64,000 nt of DNA from Imbroritus primus (GTDB lineage: Bacteria > Pseudomonadota > Gammaproteobacteria > Burkholderiales > Burkholderiaceae), in contig AKCV02000011.1 of assembly GCA_000272025.2 (NCBI GenBank), positions 186,001 to 250,000 of the forward strand, given 5' to 3'. Made by a program: the position numbers and the translations under genes. The notes below the pieces were generated by a model that searched no databases, was not told the origin of the DNA, and was given only the letters and a program-made list of their open reading frames with translations. Position 1 is the stretch's first letter, and each line of letters opens with the position of its first letter. Positions 27,337-38,918 of the stretch are shown in pieces.

Positions 27337-30300
27337 TCAGGCGACCAGCACCTCGCTCGCTGGTCCCTGGCTCTTCTCGTACATTTCCGCCAGTGCGCGC
27401 TTGTACTCGGAAGGGAACACCTTCACGAACTTGCGGCGGGCGCTCGCCCAGTCGGCCAGCAGTGCCTTGGCACGCTCCGAACCGGTATAACGGAAGTGCT
27501 TCTCGATCAGGTCTTTCAGCAGGACTTCATCGAGATGCGGCTCGCCCTTGACGTTGTGCCAGCCGGCCATGCTTTCCGCCTTCTCCTGCTCGGCGGCCGA
27601 CAGCACCGGCTCGAGCGACACCATGGCGGTATTGCAGCGCTTGGCGAACAGGCCGTCCTCGTCGTACACGTAGGCGATACCGCCCGACATACCCGCCGCG
27701 AAGTTGCGGCCCGTCACGCCAAGTACGACTACCGTGCCACCGGTCATGTACTCGCAGCCGTGATCACCCGTGCCCTCTGCCACCGCAATGGCGCCCGAGT
27801 TACGCACCGCGAAACGCTCGCCGGCCACGCCGTTGAAGTACGCTTCGCCGGCAATCGCCCCATACATCACGGTGTTGCCGACGATGATGTTCTGCGTCGG
27901 TTCGCCGCGGAATTCGTGCGGCGTACGCACGATGACCCGGCCGCCCGACAGGCCCTTGCCGACATAGTCGTTCGCGTCGCCAACCAGATCCAGCGTCACG
28001 CCATGCGCGAGGAACGCACCGAACGACTGGCCAGCCGTGCCCTGCAACTGGATGTGGATGGTGTCGTCCGGCAGCCCCTCATGACCATAGCGTTTGGCGA
28101 CTTCGCCCGACAGCATCGCGCCGACGGTACGGTTGACGTTCTTGACCGGCTGGATGAACGACACCCGCTCGCCTTTCTCGAGCGCCTGCCTGGCCTTCTC
28201 GATCAACTGGTGATCAAGCGCCTTTTCCAGTCCGTGGTCCTGCACATCGCTCTGCAGGCGCGGCAGATCTTCCGCCACCGGCACGTTGTAGAAGATGCGC
28301 GAGAAGTCGAGGCCACGCGCCTTCCAATGTTCCACACCAGCCTTCATGTCGAGCAGGTCGACACGGCCCACGAGTTCATCGAAGGTGCGAATGCCGAGCT
28401 GCGCCATGAGTTCGCGCGCCTCTTCGGCAACGAAGAAAAAGTAGTTCACCACATGTTCCGGGCGACCCTTGAATTTCTTGCGCAGCACCGGGTCCTGCGT
28501 CGCCACGCCGACCGGGCAGGTGTTCAGGTGGCACTTGCGCATCATGATGCAGCCTTCCACCACCAGCGGCGCGGTCGCAAAACCGAATTCCTCTGCGCCG
28601 AGCAGCGCGCCGATCACCACGTCGCGGCCAGTTTTCATCTGACCATCTGCCTGCACGCGGATGCGGTTGCGCAGGCCGTTGAGCATCAGCGTCTGCTGCG
28701 TTTCGGCGAGACCCAGCTCCCACGGCGTGCCGGCATGCTTGATCGACGACCACGGTGACGCACCGGTGCCGCCGTCGTGACCGGAAATCACCACGTGATC
28801 GGCCTTGGCCTTCGACACACCGGCAGCGACCGTACCCACACCGACCTCCGATACCAGCTTGACCGAAATGTCGGCGCGCGGGTTGACGTTCTTCAGGTCA
28901 TGGATCAGTTGTGCCAGATCCTCGATCGAGTAAATGTCATGGTGCGGCGGCGGCGAGATCAGGCCCACGCCAGGGACCGAGTAGCGCAGCTTGCCGATGT
29001 AGTCGGACACCTTGTGGCCCGGCAGCTGGCCGCCTTCGCCCGGCTTGGCGCCCTGCGCCATCTTGATCTGGATCTGGTCAGCCGAGACCAGGTATTCCGC
29101 CGTCACACCGAAGCGTCCCGAGGCCACCTGCTTGATGCGTGAACGCAGCGAATCGCCATCCTGCAGTTCCGTGTCGCTGACGATCACGTCATTGCCAACG
29201 ATGCCTGCGACCGTATCGCCCTTCTTGATGGGAATGCCGCGTAGTTCGTTGCGGTAGCGGCGCTCGTCCTCACCACCCTCGCCCGTGTTCGACTTGCCGC
29301 CGATACGGTTCATGGCGATCGCCAGCGTGCTGTGCGCTTCGGTCGAGATCGAGCCGAGCGACATCGCACCTGTGGCAAAGCGCTTGACGATTTCCTTGGC
29401 CGGCTCGACTTCCTCGAGCGGAATCGCCTTGGCCGGATCCAGCTTGAATTCGAACAGGCCGCGCAGCGTCATGTGGCGCTTGCTCTGGTCGTTGATCAGG
29501 TTGGCGTATTCCTTGTATGTCTGGTACGAATTCGCGCGCGTCGAATGCTGCAGCTTGGCGATCGAATCCGGCGTCCACATGTGGTCTTCACCGCGGATGC
29601 GGAAAGCGTATTCGCCGCCGGCGTCGAGCATCGAGGCCAACACCGGATTGTTGCCGAACGCATCGCGGTGCAAGCGCAGCGCCTCCTCGGCAACTTCGAA
29701 CAGGCCAATGCCGCCGACATTCGAAGCAGTACCCTTGAAGTACTTGTCGACCAGTTCGCGGCTCAGGCCGATGGCCTCGAAGATCTGCGCGCCGGTGTAC
29801 GACATATAGGTCGAGATGCCCATCTTGGACATGACTTTCTGCAGGCCCTTGCCGATGGCCTTGGTGTAGTTCTTGATCGCCTTTTCCGGCGACAGGTCCC
29901 CCGGCAGCGACTTCGACATTTCCGCCAGCGTCTCGAGCGAGAGGTACGGGTGCACGGCTTCCGCGCCATAGCCGGCGAGCAGCGCGAAGTGGTGCACTTC
30001 GCGGGCCGAGCCGGTTTCGACCACCAGGCCGGTACTGGTACGCAAGCCCTTTTCGACCAGGTGCTGGTGCACGGCGGAAGTGGCCAGCAATGCCGGGATC
30101 GCAACCTGGTCGCCACCCACGCGGCGATCGGACACGATCAGGATGTTGTAGCCCGACTTGACCGCATCCACCGCTTCGGCGCACAGAGATGCCAGGCGTG
30201 CTTCGATACCTTCCTTGCCCCAGGCGAGCGGATAGCAGATGTTCAGCTCGTACGAACGGAACTTGCCGCCGGTGTAGTGCTCGATCTTGCGGATCTTGGC

Positions 30301-32067
30301 GATGTCCTTGAAGTCGAGCACAGGCTGGCTCACTTCGAGCCGCATCGGCGGGTTGATGTTGTTGGTGTCCAGCAGGTTCGGCTTGGGCCCAACGAAGGAC
30401 ACGAGCGACATCACCATGTTCTCGCGGATCGGATCGATCGGCGGGTTGGTGACCTGCGCGAACAGCTGCTTGAAGTAGTGGTACAGCGTCTTGTTTTTGT
30501 TCGACAGCACGGCCAGCGGCGAGTCGTTGCCCATCGAGCCGGTGGCTTCCTCGCCGGCAATGGCCATCGGCGCCATCAGGAACTTGATGTCTTCCTGCGT
30601 AAAGCCGAAGGCTTGCTGCCGGTCGAGCAGGCGCGCGGCCGGCGTACGCATGAGCAGGTCCTGCGCAGCCAGGTCATCGGGCATCGGCTCGAGTTCGTCG
30701 AGCTTGATCCGCACCGCGTCGACCCAACTCTTGTATGGCTTGGCGTTGGCGAGGTTGTCCTTGAGTTCCTTGTCGTCGATGATGCGGCCCTGCTCCATGT
30801 CGATCAGGAACATCTTGCCCGGCTGCAGGCGCCACTTCTTGACGATCTTCGACTCGGCGAACGGCAGCACGCCTGCTTCCGACGCCATTACCACGTAATC
30901 GTCATCGGTGACGTAGTAACGCGCCGGACGCAGGCCATTGCGGTCCAGTGTCGCACCGATCTGGCGGCCATCGGTAAAGGCAATCGCCGCCGGACCATCC
31001 CACGGCTCCATCATCGCTGCGTGGTACTCGTAGAACGCGCGGCGATTGTCATCCATCAGCGTGTGCTGTTCCCACGCTTCCGGGATCATCATCATCACAG
31101 CGTGGGCAAGCGGATAGCCCGCCATCGTCAGGAGTTCAAGACAGTTGTCAAACGAAGCGGTGTCGGACTGGCCAGGGTAGATCAGCGGCCACAGCTTCTC
31201 GAGATCCGCACCGAGCACCGGCGAAGAAATCGAGCCGGTCCGTGCGTTCACCCAGTTGACGTTGCCCTTGACGGTGTTGATTTCGCCGTTGTGCGCCACG
31301 AGGCGGTACGGGTGGGCCAGTTCCCAGGCCGGGAAAGTATTGGTCGAGAAGCGCTGATGCACCAGGGCGAGCGCCGAGACCGTGCGCGGATCGGCGAGGT
31401 CGCGGTAGTAGCGGCCGACCTGCTCGCACAGCAGCAAGCCCTTGTAGACGATGGTGCGCGCCGACATCGACGGCACGAAATATTCCTTGCCGTGCTTCAG
31501 CTTGAGCGCCTGAATGGCGTGGCTGGCGGTCTTGCGGATGACGTACAGCTTCCGCTCGAGCGCATCAGTGGTCATGATGTCGCGGCCGCGGCCGATGAAG
31601 ATCTGGCGGATCACCGGCTCGGTTTCGCGCACCGTCGGCGACATCGGCATGGACTTGTCGACCGGCACGTCGCGCCAGCCCAGCATGATCTGGCCTTCGA
31701 GGCGAACCGTGCGCTCCAGTTCCTGTTCGCACGCCAGTCGGGAAGCGTGCTCCTTGGGCAGGAAGACCATGCCGACGCCATATTCGCCGGCTGGCGGCAA
31801 CTTCACGCCCTGCACCGCCATTTCCTCGCGGAACAGCTGATCGGGAATCTGCAGCAGGATGCCCGCACCGTCGCCCATCAGCGGATCCGCGCCGACGGCG
31901 CCCCGGTGGTCGAGATTCTCGAGGATCTTCAGGCCCTGTTGGACGATCTCGTGGTTGCGATGGCCCTTGATATGGGCAATAAAACCCACGCCGCAAGCGT
32001 CATGCTCGTTGGCGGGATCGTACAGGCCTTGGGCGGCGGGTAAAGTCTGCTGCGAATGTGCGTCCAC
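27337..32067 (-). CDS. gltB: Glutamate synthase (NADPH) large subunit
   Basis: GltB hydrolyses glutamine and transfers the ammonia to 2-oxoglutarate, giving glutamate. I choose the GTG at 32067, with GGAAG 6 bases before it, giving 1576 residues; a further upstream frame is open but lacks family resemblance. The catalytic Cys is in [11 protein letters not shown] (Cys25, exposed after removal of a short propeptide). The FMN and 3Fe-4S region with [19 protein letters not shown] and the C-terminal beta-helix domain ([16 protein letters not shown]) are complete. It is co-transcribed with gltD. Confidence 0.97.
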   Translation of the reverse strand: MDAHSQQTLPAAQGLYDPANEHDACGVGFIAHIKGHRNHEIVQQGLKILENLDHRGAVGADPLMGDGAGILLQIPDQLFREEMAVQGVKLPPAGEYGVGMVFLPKEHASRLACEQELERTVRLEGQIMLGWRDVPVDKSMPMSPTVRETEPVIRQIFIGRGRDIMTTDALERKLYVIRKTASHAIQALKLKHGKEYFVPSMSARTIVYKGLLLCEQVGRYYRDLADPRTVSALALVHQRFSTNTFPAWELAHPYRLVAHNGEINTVKGNVNWVNARTGSISSPVLGADLEKLWPLIYPGQSDTASFDNCLELLTMAGYPLAHAVMMMIPEAWEQHTLMDDNRRAFYEYHAAMMEPWDGPAAIAFTDGRQIGATLDRNGLRPARYYVTDDDYVVMASEAGVLPFAESKIVKKWRLQPGKMFLIDMEQGRIIDDKELKDNLANAKPYKSWVDAVRIKLDELEPMPDDLAAQDLLMRTPAARLLDRQQAFGFTQEDIKFLMAPMAIAGEEATGSMGNDSPLAVLSNKNKTLYHYFKQLFAQVTNPPIDPIRENMVMSLVSFVGPKPNLLDTNNINPPMRLEVSQPVLDFKDIAKIRKIEHYTGGKFRSYELNICYPLAWGKEGIEARLASLCAEAVDAVKSGYNILIVSDRRVGGDQVAIPALLATSAVHQHLVEKGLRTSTGLVVETGSAREVHHFALLAGYGAEAVHPYLSLETLAEMSKSLPGDLSPEKAIKNYTKAIGKGLQKVMSKMGISTYMSYTGAQIFEAIGLSRELVDKYFKGTASNVGGIGLFEVAEEALRLHRDAFGNNPVLASMLDAGGEYAFRIRGEDHMWTPDSIAKLQHSTRANSYQTYKEYANLINDQSKRHMTLRGLFEFKLDPAKAIPLEEVEPAKEIVKRFATGAMSLGSISTEAHSTLAIAMNRIGGKSNTGEGGEDERRYRNELRGIPIKKGDTVAGIVGNDVIVSDTELQDGDSLRSRIKQVASGRFGVTAEYLVSADQIQIKMAQGAKPGEGGQLPGHKVSDYIGKLRYSVPGVGLISPPPHHDIYSIEDLAQLIHDLKNVNPRADISVKLVSEVGVGTVAAGVSKAKADHVVISGHDGGTGASPWSSIKHAGTPWELGLAETQQTLMLNGLRNRIRVQADGQMKTGRDVVIGALLGAEEFGFATAPLVVEGCIMMRKCHLNTCPVGVATQDPVLRKKFKGRPEHVVNYFFFVAEEARELMAQLGIRTFDELVGRVDLLDMKAGVEHWKARGLDFSRIFYNVPVAEDLPRLQSDVQDHGLEKALDHQLIEKARQALEKGERVSFIQPVKNVNRTVGAMLSGEVAKRYGHEGLPDDTIHIQLQGTAGQSFGAFLAHGVTLDLVGDANDYVGKGLSGGRVIVRTPHEFRGEPTQNIIVGNTVMYGAIAGEAYFNGVAGERFAVRNSGAIAVAEGTGDHGCEYMTGGTVVVLGVTGRNFAAGMSGGIAYVYDEDGLFAKRCNTAMVSLEPVLSAAEQEKAESMAGWHNVKGEPHLDEVLLKDLIEKHFRYTGSERAKALLADWASARRKFVKVFPSEYKRALAEMYEKSQGPASEVLVA

Positions 32068-32183
32068 GGTGGTCTTCCGGTTGCGTGAGGCGCGACCGGA
32101 GCCTTCCATGACGACGCGACATCGGCGCGGGGTCAGAAGAGAGGGCGCAATGGCGCGCCGCACAATTTCTGTGGGTGAAAAGC

Positions 32184-32212
32184 ACTATACGAGATCGATT
32201 TCCCACGCGCAA
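32184..32212 (-). promoter_or_regulatory. Putative gltB promoter
   Basis: On the minus strand TTGCGC (32212 to 32207) and TATAGT (32189 to 32184) are separated by 17 bases, about 117 bases before the gltB start. The -10 is close to consensus. The leader contains CACAATTTCTGTG (32161-32173), a weak dyad. The call is based on pattern alone. Confidence 0.42.
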
Positions 32213-32267
32213 AATTTTTAAATGGGGTCGGATAACTATTCCATCTTGGTGCATCATGCGCACCATA

Positions 32268-32281
32268 ATAAATAGGGACAG
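32268..32281. repeat. Left inverted repeat flanking the RAYT gene
   Basis: ATAAATAGGGACAG here matches the inverse complement of 33020-33033 (ATAAATGGGGACAG on the minus strand) at 13 of 14 positions. Just outside is a small dyad, GGTGC with GCACC (about 32249-32265), as found near REP elements. Confidence 0.7.
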
Positions 32282-32282
32282 G

Positions 32283-32984
32283 TTAATTCGATCCGGTCGC
32301 GGCCCTTGGTGGACGGCCTTTTGCCAAGGGACTGACACGGCGCTCGGCAGTACGCGCAAGACGCGCGAGAAAGGCCTCACCCCCCAGCGGCCAGCCGCTA
32401 TGCACATGCGTGCGCAGGTGCTGCAGCTGCAGGCTCGACAGCCCTTCCACGCAGTACTCGCGATAGCGCAGCTGGCGCTCGAATGGCGTGTTACCAAGCG
32501 CCCAGTAATCAGAGTGATCACTCACCCACGAAATGGACTCGAGGCCCGCATGATGGCGGAAGCTGCTCCAGCGATAGTGCTCCGGCATTGCCACTATTCC
32601 AGCCCGCACCGGATTCGAATCGACGTAGCACAGCAGCGGCAACAGGTATTCAGCGGGATCGAACAGGGTCGAGCGAAAGCGCCCTTCCCACAAGGTGCCG
32701 GAACGCCCGGTTAGCAGATTGACCTGCCGCGTGTAGCGCCGACCCACGGCCTGCATCGTCTTGCTGAGGCTGTCGGCCTGGCGGGGCGTGCCGATCAGAT
32801 GGATATGGTTGGGCAGCAAGGCAAAGCCGTGCACGGCAAAGTCGTGCTCGCGTGCCGCCATGCGCAGACAGTCGAGGTACAGCGCGTAGTCGCCATCGGC
32901 AAAAAACACTGGCTGCCGATTGTTGCCCCGCAACAACACGTGCACCGGCACTCCCGCCATCTGCAAACGCGGCAATCTGGCCAT
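32283..32984 (-). mobile_element. REP-associated tyrosine transposase (RAYT, Y1/IS200-like) gene
   Basis: A 233-residue single-stranded DNA transposase of the Y1/HUH group. The HUH motif is LLPNHIHLIG (His60, His62). RRYTRQVN (Tyr84), GTLWEGRF and CYVDSNPVRAG (Tyr120) match the RAYT pattern; I cannot tell which Tyr is catalytic. The ATG at 32984 has a perfect AAGGAGGT. The reading frame is intact. Short inverted repeats flank it at 32268-32281 and 33020-33033. RAYTs are usually single-copy, domesticated genes that act on REP sequences, so it may not be an active transposon. It is inserted between gltB and dgt. Confidence 0.9.
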
Positions 32985-33019
32985 GCAAACCTCCTTCGGA
33001 AGTCAGCATGGTAACAAAT

Positions 33020-33033
33020 CTGTCCCCATTTAT
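33020..33033. repeat. Right inverted repeat flanking the RAYT gene
   Basis: CTGTCCCCATTTAT on the plus strand, the inverted partner of 32268-32281 with one mismatch. It lies 36 bases upstream of the transposase ATG. No target-site duplication could be seen outside the two repeats. Confidence 0.7.
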
Positions 33034-33311
33034 GGGGCCATCTGTGAGCCGTCGGCACTGCAATCTGCCAACCATGGATCGGTAGCCACTTCGCCTGGCA
33101 GTATTGGAGTTCTGTAGCGAAAAAGCCCACCGGGCCATCCGGCGGTACTCCCGGGATGTGGTGGAGGCGGGCGAAAAACCCCGGGGAAAAGCCTGCGCAT
33201 AGGCCGCAAACCTATCAGCGCTGCGCACAGACGGCCCGGACCAACCGGCAGGTGGCCACGTTTGCGCCCGCTCGGTACAACCCGGAATGCGGTGGGACAC
33301 CGCCCACCCGG
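33034..33311. other. Gene-free interval between RAYT repeat and dgt
   Basis: About 280 bases in which I find no gene, RNA or clear terminator for dgt. Open frames crossing it have no family resemblance. Confidence 0.6.
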
Positions 33312-34445
33312 TCAGATGCCTTCGCGCACCTCGAACAGTCGGCGGTACTCGCGGATGGCGTAGCGGTCGGTCATACCGGCAATGTAGTGAGCGATCAGGC
33401 GGGGCTGGTCCTTGCCGTCCGCCTGGTACTGCTGCGGAAGCAGGCGTGGATCGTCCATGAACAGTTCGAACAGGTCGGTGATGATGCGGCCCGCCTTGGA
33501 CGACATGCGCATCACCTGGTAGTGGCGATACAGGTTCTGGAACAGGAAACGCTTGAGCGCCGTGGCTTCCCTGCGCATGTCTTCGCTGAATGCCACCAGC
33601 GGCCCGGTGGCGCGCACATCATCGATGGAGGCTGGGGCAAGGCGCGCCACATTGGCCTGCGTGGTGGCGATCAGGTCAACGATCAGTGCGTTGATCATAC
33701 GTCGCACGGTCTCGTTAATGAGCCGGCGGCCATTGAGCCCCGGAAACGCGCGCAAGGCCTCGGCGTGATGCTCGACCCAGAGCGGCACGTCCTGCATCTG
33801 CTCGATGGTCAGCAAGCCGGAGCGCAGGCCGTCGTCGATATCGTGGTTGTTGTAGGCAATCTCGTCGGCAAGATTGGCGAGCTGAGCCTCCATCGATGGT
33901 TGCGTACCCTCAAGGAAGCGCCGGCCAAGCTCGCCGAGCGCGGCAGCGTTCACGCGCGAGCAATGCTTGAGAATACCCTCGCGTGTCTCGAAGGTCAGAT
34001 TCAGCCCATCGAATCCGCCGTAGCGCTCCTCAAGCACATCGACCACGAGCAGGCTCTGGAGGTTGTGCTCGAAGCCCCCGTACTGCTGCATGCAGGTGTT
34101 CAGCGCATCCTGCCCGGCATGGCCAAACGGCGTGTGTCCCAGGTCGTGCGCCAGCGAGATGGCCTCGACAAGGTCTTCATTGAGGCCGAGATGCCGCGCA
34201 ATCGAGCGCGCGATCTGTGCGACCTCAAGGCTGTGCGTAAGGCGCGTGCGGAACAGGTCGCCTTCGTGGTTGACGAAGACCTGCGTCTTGTACTCGAGCC
34301 GCCGGAAGGCAGTGCAATGGATGATACGATCGCGGTCGCGCTGGAACTCGCTGCGCGAAGTCGAGCCCGGCTCGGCATGTGCCCGGCCACGCGACAGCGC
34401 GGAACGCGCCGCGTACGGGGCAAGATGGCTTTCGATATCGGTCAT
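33312..34445 (-). CDS. dgt: dGTPase-like HD-domain triphosphohydrolase
   Basis: The 377-residue protein belongs to the dGTP triphosphohydrolase type 2 family, which removes triphosphate from deoxynucleotides. The HD metal site is complete: [23 protein letters not shown] (first His), [13 protein letters not shown] (His-Asp pair) and [13 protein letters not shown] (last Asp). It follows aroB by 21 bases, last in pilM-to-dgt on the minus strand. The in vivo substrate among deoxynucleotides is not determined by sequence. Confidence 0.95.
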   Translation of the reverse strand: MTDIESHLAPYAARSALSRGRAHAEPGSTSRSEFQRDRDRIIHCTAFRRLEYKTQVFVNHEGDLFRTRLTHSLEVAQIARSIARHLGLNEDLVEAISLAHDLGHTPFGHAGQDALNTCMQQYGGFEHNLQSLLVVDVLEERYGGFDGLNLTFETREGILKHCSRVNAAALGELGRRFLEGTQPSMEAQLANLADEIAYNNHDIDDGLRSGLLTIEQMQDVPLWVEHHAEALRAFPGLNGRRLINETVRRMINALIVDLIATTQANVARLAPASIDDVRATGPLVAFSEDMRREATALKRFLFQNLYRHYQVMRMSSKAGRIITDLFELFMDDPRLLPQQYQADGKDQPRLIAHYIAGMTDRYAIREYRRLFEVREGI

Positions 34446-34466
34446 GCCCCGTCTCCCTGTTCAGTA

Positions 34467-35573
34467 TTACGCGACGTCCGGCTCGGCCGGGGGATGGATC
34501 ACGGCGCGCTGCAGCGTGGCATGCAGGTCGGCATCCGGCACGGTCGTGACAAAGGCTTCGCCCAGCTTGCGCAGCAGGATGAACTTGATGCTGCCGGCCT
34601 CGGCCTTCTTGTCAACCTTCATCAGTTCGATATAGCGCGCCTCGCCCAGATCCGGCGCGACGACCGGTAGCTGCGCGGCCCGCACCAGCGCGGCCAAGCG
34701 CGCGCGCGTTTCGACGTCGATGAAGCCCAGCCGCTCGGACAGCGACGCTGCCATCACCATGCCGCAGCCCACGGCCTCGCCGTGCAGCCACTCACCGTAG
34801 CCCATGCCAGCCTCGATGGCGTGACCGAAGGTATGGCCGAAGTTGAGCGTGGCACGCAAGCCCTGCTCGCGCTCGTCCTGCGCCACGACGTTGGCCTTGA
34901 TCTCGCACGAGCGCTTGACCGCCAGCGCCATCAACTCCGGATCGCAGGCATTGAGGGCGCCGATGTTCTCTTCGATCCAGGCAAAGTAGTCCGCATCGGC
35001 GATCGCGCCGTGCTTGATTACCTCGGCCATGCCGGCGGCGAGCTCGCGCGGCGGCAGGGTCTTGAGCGTGTCAATATCGGCGATCACGGCCTGCGGCTGG
35101 TGGAACGCGCCGATCATGTTCTTGCCGAGCGGATGATTGATGCCGGTCTTGCCGCCCACCGAGGAATCCACCTGCGACAGCAGCGTCGTCGGGATCTGGA
35201 TGAATGGCACGCCGCGCATGTAGCATGCCGCGGCAAACCCTGTCATGTCGCCGACCACGCCGCCGCCGAGGGCCACCAGCGTGGTCTTGCGGTCCGCACC
35301 CTGGCGCAGCAGCGCATCGAAGATACGGTTCAGCGTTTCCCAATGCTTGAAGGATTCGCCATCTGGCAGCGTAACGGTCGAGACCTTCTTGCCAAGGCTG
35401 CCGATCGCCGCCTCGACCTGGGCAGCGTAGAGCGGCCCAACGGTTTCGTTGGTGACGATAACGGCCTGCGTGCCGCGGATATGGGGCGCCAGAAGGCTGG
35501 GATCGGCGAACAACCCGCTGCCGATATGAATCGGATAGCTGCGGTCGCCCAGGTCAACGTTCAGGGTGATCAT
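34467..35573 (-). CDS. aroB: 3-dehydroquinate synthase
   Basis: AroB converts DAHP to 3-dehydroquinate, the second step of the shikimate pathway, with NAD and a metal. I choose the ATG at 35573 (368 residues, [18 protein letters not shown]); the ATG at 35585 is four codons upstream. NAD-binding [13 protein letters not shown] and the metal-site segments EVIKHGAI and [12 protein letters not shown] are intact. It overlaps the end of aroK by 20 bases. Confidence 0.96.
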   Translation of the reverse strand: MITLNVDLGDRSYPIHIGSGLFADPSLLAPHIRGTQAVIVTNETVGPLYAAQVEAAIGSLGKKVSTVTLPDGESFKHWETLNRIFDALLRQGADRKTTLVALGGGVVGDMTGFAAACYMRGVPFIQIPTTLLSQVDSSVGGKTGINHPLGKNMIGAFHQPQAVIADIDTLKTLPPRELAAGMAEVIKHGAIADADYFAWIEENIGALNACDPELMALAVKRSCEIKANVVAQDEREQGLRATLNFGHTFGHAIEAGMGYGEWLHGEAVGCGMVMAASLSERLGFIDVETRARLAALVRAAQLPVVAPDLGEARYIELMKVDKKAEAGSIKFILLRKLGEAFVTTVPDADLHATLQRAVIHPPAEPDVA

Positions 35574-36132
35574 CGTGTCGGGCATCGGTGGGCGCCGGCG
35601 GAATTGCGCCCCCTATTTCAAGTTGCATCAGTACCATATTAACAAGCTGCGCCACGCTCGGCTTGCCAGTCTCGATCACGAAATGCGCGACTTCACGGTA
35701 GAGCGGATCGCGCTGCGCATACAGCGCCTCAAGCTTGGCACGCGGATTCTCGGTTTGCAGCAGCGGACGATTGCGGTCATGGCGCGTGCGTTGCCACAGA
35801 TCATACGGATTGGCGCGCAGGTATACCACCACGCCACGCTCATGCAGGTGAGCGCGATTCTCCGGCCGCAGCACGGCGCCGCCGCCCGTGGCGAGAACAA
35901 TGCCTTCGCGACGCGTCAGCTCATCGATAGCGAGCGCCTCGCGCTGCCGGAAACCATCCTCGCCTTCCAGCTCGAAGATGGTCGGAATGCGTACGCCGCA
36001 ACGCGCTTCGATTTCGTGATCGGAGTCGAAGAACGGACGACCGAGACGCTTGGCGACGGACTTTCCGACCGTGGTCTTGCCAGCGCCCATCAGGCCGACG
36101 AAGAAGATGTTGTTCGGATTCAAACGGCTCAC
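35554..36132 (-). CDS. aroK: Shikimate kinase
   Basis: AroK phosphorylates shikimate at the 3-hydroxyl. The Walker A motif [12 protein letters not shown] follows the probable GTG start at 36132, giving 192 residues; no ATG is available at this place and the longer upstream frame adds unrelated sequence. FDSDHEIE (shikimate-binding Asp), ATGGGAVLR and RNRPLL (lid Arg) are conserved. The pilQ-aroK-aroB-dgt order is common in beta- and gammaproteobacteria. Confidence 0.93.
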   Translation of the reverse strand: MSRLNPNNIFFVGLMGAGKTTVGKSVAKRLGRPFFDSDHEIEARCGVRIPTIFELEGEDGFRQREALAIDELTRREGIVLATGGGAVLRPENRAHLHERGVVVYLRANPYDLWQRTRHDRNRPLLQTENPRAKLEALYAQRDPLYREVAHFVIETGKPSVAQLVNMVLMQLEIGGAIPPAPTDARHDDHPER

Positions 36133-36309
36133 GCCACATCGGGGCGCGATGGCATCACACCCGGGTTGCAAAAAACGGAATTGCCCGAGCGTAACACGAG
36201 CAGTGGCGCAAAGTGAACTGGGCGGGCCGGCGAACCGGTCCCGCCCAGGCGGCAGCACTGACGGTCGACGCTAACTACCGACCCTGACTACCAACGCAGA
36301 CTACAACGT

Positions 36310-38412
36310 CTACTGGCGCGAGGCTTGGCTGGCGATCACGCGTGGCGTCAGGAAGATCAGCAGTTCGGTGCGGTCGTCGGTACGGCCGGTGCGCTTGAAC
36401 AGGTTGCCAAGGACGGGGATGTCGCCAAGCAGGGGCACCTTTTCCACATCGGTACGCTCGTTCTGCGTGAAGATACCACCGATCACCACCGTCCCGCCGT
36501 TTTCGACCAGCACCTGAGTCTTCACGTGCTTGGTATCGATGGCAAAACCCGAGTCGGTGCGGATGCCCACGCTGTCCTTGTTGACATCGACGTCGAGCAG
36601 GACGTTGCCTTCCGGCGTGATCTGCGGCACGACCTCGAGCTTGAGGTTGGCCTTGCGGAACTGTACCGAGGTCGCGCCGCTCGAGGTGGCCGCCTGGTAG
36701 GGCAGTTCGGTACCTTGCTCGATCAGCGCCTTGACGTTGTCGGCGGTGACCACGCGCGGGCTCGAGATGATCTTGCCACGGCCATCGGCTTCCAGCGCCG
36801 ACAGCTCCAGATTGAGGAAGCGGTTGGCCGTGCTCGAGAACAGGCTCAGCGCGAGCGCCGCCGGTTGCGCGGTATTGATGACGTTGGCCGGCAGGCTCAG
36901 GAACGGCACATTGTTGAGCGTACCCACGCCAGAAGTGTTGTCTGGCGGAATATAGTTGCTGCCGATGGCCGCGGTGTTGCCGCCACCCACGCTGCGCCGG
37001 TCGGCGAAGCCCAGGCGCACGCCCAGGTTACGGCTGAAGCGGTCATCCGCCTCGACGATACGCGCCTCGATAACCACCTGGCGAACCGATACGTCGACAC
37101 GCTGCAAGAGATTCTGCACCTCTTCCAGCTTGCTGGCGATGTCCGACACGAACAGCTGGTTGGTGCGGGCATCCGCCGTCAGCGAGCCGCGCTTGGACAG
37201 GACCCGCGTAGCGCCGGGACCATCGCCGCCCACCAGCATCTTGCGCACGTCGTCGGCGCGCTGGTAGTTGAGCTGGAACACCTGGGTGCGCAACGGCTCG
37301 AGATCGGCGATCTGCGCCTGCGACTCGAGCTCGAGCTTTTCTTTGGTCGCCAGTTCGGCGCGCGGCGCGACCAGCAGCACGTTGCCGTTGCGGCGCGAGG
37401 CCAGGCCCTTGCTGTCCATGACGATCTGCAGCGCCTGGTCCCACGGCACATCGTTGAGACGCAGGGTGAGATTGCCCTGCACGCTATCGCTGGTGATGAT
37501 GTTCAGGTTGGTGAAATCGGCGAACACCTGGAGCAGCTGCCGGATATCGATGTTCTGGAAATTCAGCGACAGGCGCTCACCCTTGTATCCCCGGCCGCTG
37601 ATCAGCTTGGACGGGTCTTCCTTGACGGGACGGACCTCAACGACGAACTGGGTATCGGTCTGGTAGGAGTTGTATTCCCAGTTCGCGCCGCGCGGCTCGA
37701 TGACGAGGCGTGTGCCATTGCCATTCTCGCTCGCGCGCATCGCCTCGACCGGCGTGCCGAAGTCGGTCACGTCATAGCGACGACGCAGGCTTTCGGGCAA
37801 CGCCGTCTCGAGGAAATCGACGACGATGTTGCGACCCTGCTGGGCGATATTGATCGGCACGTCGCGCGATGCCAGGTCGACCACCACGCGGCCCGCCCCA
37901 TCCGTACCGCGACGGAAGTCGATATTGCGCAGCGACGGCCGGCTCAGGTTGGCGCGCTGCGCGGCGCTCGGCACCGGCGCGGTAAACGTCGGTGTGGTTG
38001 CCGGCGCGGTGTCGATAGTGACGATGTACTGCTTGCCTTTCAACTCCGCCTGGTAGCGGGCCGGGCGGGTCAGCTCAAGAATCACGCGCGTCCGGTCGGC
38101 GATCTGCACCACGTTCGCGCTGCGCAACAGCTTGCCGCCATACTGGTAATTGGCGCGCTGCTGCGGAAACCCGGTCGCAAAGAAGTCGATCGCGATACGC
38201 GCCGGCGACTGCGTGCTGAAATCGACCGGCGGCTGCGCAGGAGCCTCCGCCAGGTCGATGGTCAGGACGGTCGATTCACCCACATTGGCCGACGTCACTT
38301 TCTGGATGCTGTTGCCTTGCGCCAGCGCCATCGCCCCGCTGCCCAGCAGCATGGTGGCCACGGCAAAGCGTGCCACCCAGCGCCGGATTCCCCCACCCGT
38401 GTTCGTCCGCAT
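36310..38412 (-). CDS. pilQ: Type IV pilus secretin PilQ
   Basis: PilQ forms the outer-membrane channel for the type IV pilus. From the ATG at 38412 it has 700 residues: a signal peptide (about 1-31, ending AMALAQ), two AMIN domains (about 35-260) that bind peptidoglycan, an STN domain, an N1/KH domain and the secretin barrel with VPLLGDIPVLGNLFKR. The pilP stop and pilQ start share a base (TAATG). GGAGAG precedes the start. Confidence 0.97.
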   Translation of the reverse strand: MRTNTGGGIRRWVARFAVATMLLGSGAMALAQGNSIQKVTSANVGESTVLTIDLAEAPAQPPVDFSTQSPARIAIDFFATGFPQQRANYQYGGKLLRSANVVQIADRTRVILELTRPARYQAELKGKQYIVTIDTAPATTPTFTAPVPSAAQRANLSRPSLRNIDFRRGTDGAGRVVVDLASRDVPINIAQQGRNIVVDFLETALPESLRRRYDVTDFGTPVEAMRASENGNGTRLVIEPRGANWEYNSYQTDTQFVVEVRPVKEDPSKLISGRGYKGERLSLNFQNIDIRQLLQVFADFTNLNIITSDSVQGNLTLRLNDVPWDQALQIVMDSKGLASRRNGNVLLVAPRAELATKEKLELESQAQIADLEPLRTQVFQLNYQRADDVRKMLVGGDGPGATRVLSKRGSLTADARTNQLFVSDIASKLEEVQNLLQRVDVSVRQVVIEARIVEADDRFSRNLGVRLGFADRRSVGGGNTAAIGSNYIPPDNTSGVGTLNNVPFLSLPANVINTAQPAALALSLFSSTANRFLNLELSALEADGRGKIISSPRVVTADNVKALIEQGTELPYQAATSSGATSVQFRKANLKLEVVPQITPEGNVLLDVDVNKDSVGIRTDSGFAIDTKHVKTQVLVENGGTVVIGGIFTQNERTDVEKVPLLGDIPVLGNLFKRTGRTDDRTELLIFLTPRVIASQASRQ

Positions 38413-38918
38413 TACCGGCTCTCCTGCATTTTCAGTGTGCTCATGCGCTCCTTCCATTCGCCCGCCCCTTCCTGGACAAGCTCGCGCAAGGCCACTTCGT
38501 TTTCTGTAATGCGCACGATGCGGCCGTAATTCTGGCCGATATGCTGCCCCACCCGCACCTGGTGCGCCTTGCCGTCGACCACGACAATGGCATGCGCCTG
38601 GCCGCCCTTTCTCATGACCCCTTGCAGCTGGAAATTCTCCAGCGGATAGTCTTCCAGCGGCTCACGCTGGCGCATGCCGTCCGGCGACTCGGAAAAACTC
38701 CGGTTCAGTTCGCCGATCTTGCGCTGGCTGAAAGGCTCGACGCTGGCTTGCGCCTTGTATTCAATGGCCTCGTAGGGCTTGGCCTCCGGCAGTGGTGCCG
38801 GCCGCGGTGCCGGAGCCGTGCGGGTCTGCTGCATCCAGGCGCGCAGTTCGTCCTCGCGACTGCCGCAAGCGGCGAGCAGGCACAGGGCGCACAGCGCTGT
38901 CAGCGTCCGCGCCCTCAT
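38412..38918 (-). CDS. pilP: Type IV pilus assembly lipoprotein PilP
   Basis: PilP links the inner-membrane PilMNO platform with the secretin PilQ. The 168-residue protein has a lipobox LLAACGS (Cys18), a proline-rich linker and a beta-rich C-terminal domain (DYPLENFQLQGVMRKGGQAH). It overlaps pilO by 4 bases and pilQ by 1 base. Confidence 0.95.
   Translation of the reverse strand: MRARTLTALCALCLLAACGSREDELRAWMQQTRTAPAPRPAPLPEAKPYEAIEYKAQASVEPFSQRKIGELNRSFSESPDGMRQREPLEDYPLENFQLQGVMRKGGQAHAIVVVDGKAHQVRVGQHIGQNYGRIVRITENEVALRELVQEGAGEWKERMSTLKMQESR

Noticed and set aside
25009-28758. Very long plus-strand open frame (over 1200 codons) opposite gltD and gltB
   Set aside because: It lies antisense to well-conserved genes, has no domain resemblance and shows the biased composition of a shadow frame.
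29332-32043. Long plus-strand frame opposite gltB
   Set aside because: Antisense shadow of the glutamate synthase gene with no family motif.
32219-32234. AAATGGGGTCGG as a third copy of the RAYT end repeat
   Set aside because: Only about eight bases match and the GACAG part is missing.
32650-33300. Minus-strand frame running over the RAYT start and its right repeat
   Set aside because: Out of frame with the RAYT and without family resemblance; it crosses the inverted repeat and a perfect Shine-Dalgarno of the real gene.
36325-38529. Plus-strand frame of over 700 codons opposite pilQ
   Set aside because: Shadow of pilQ; the real gene has a signal peptide and secretin motifs on the minus strand.
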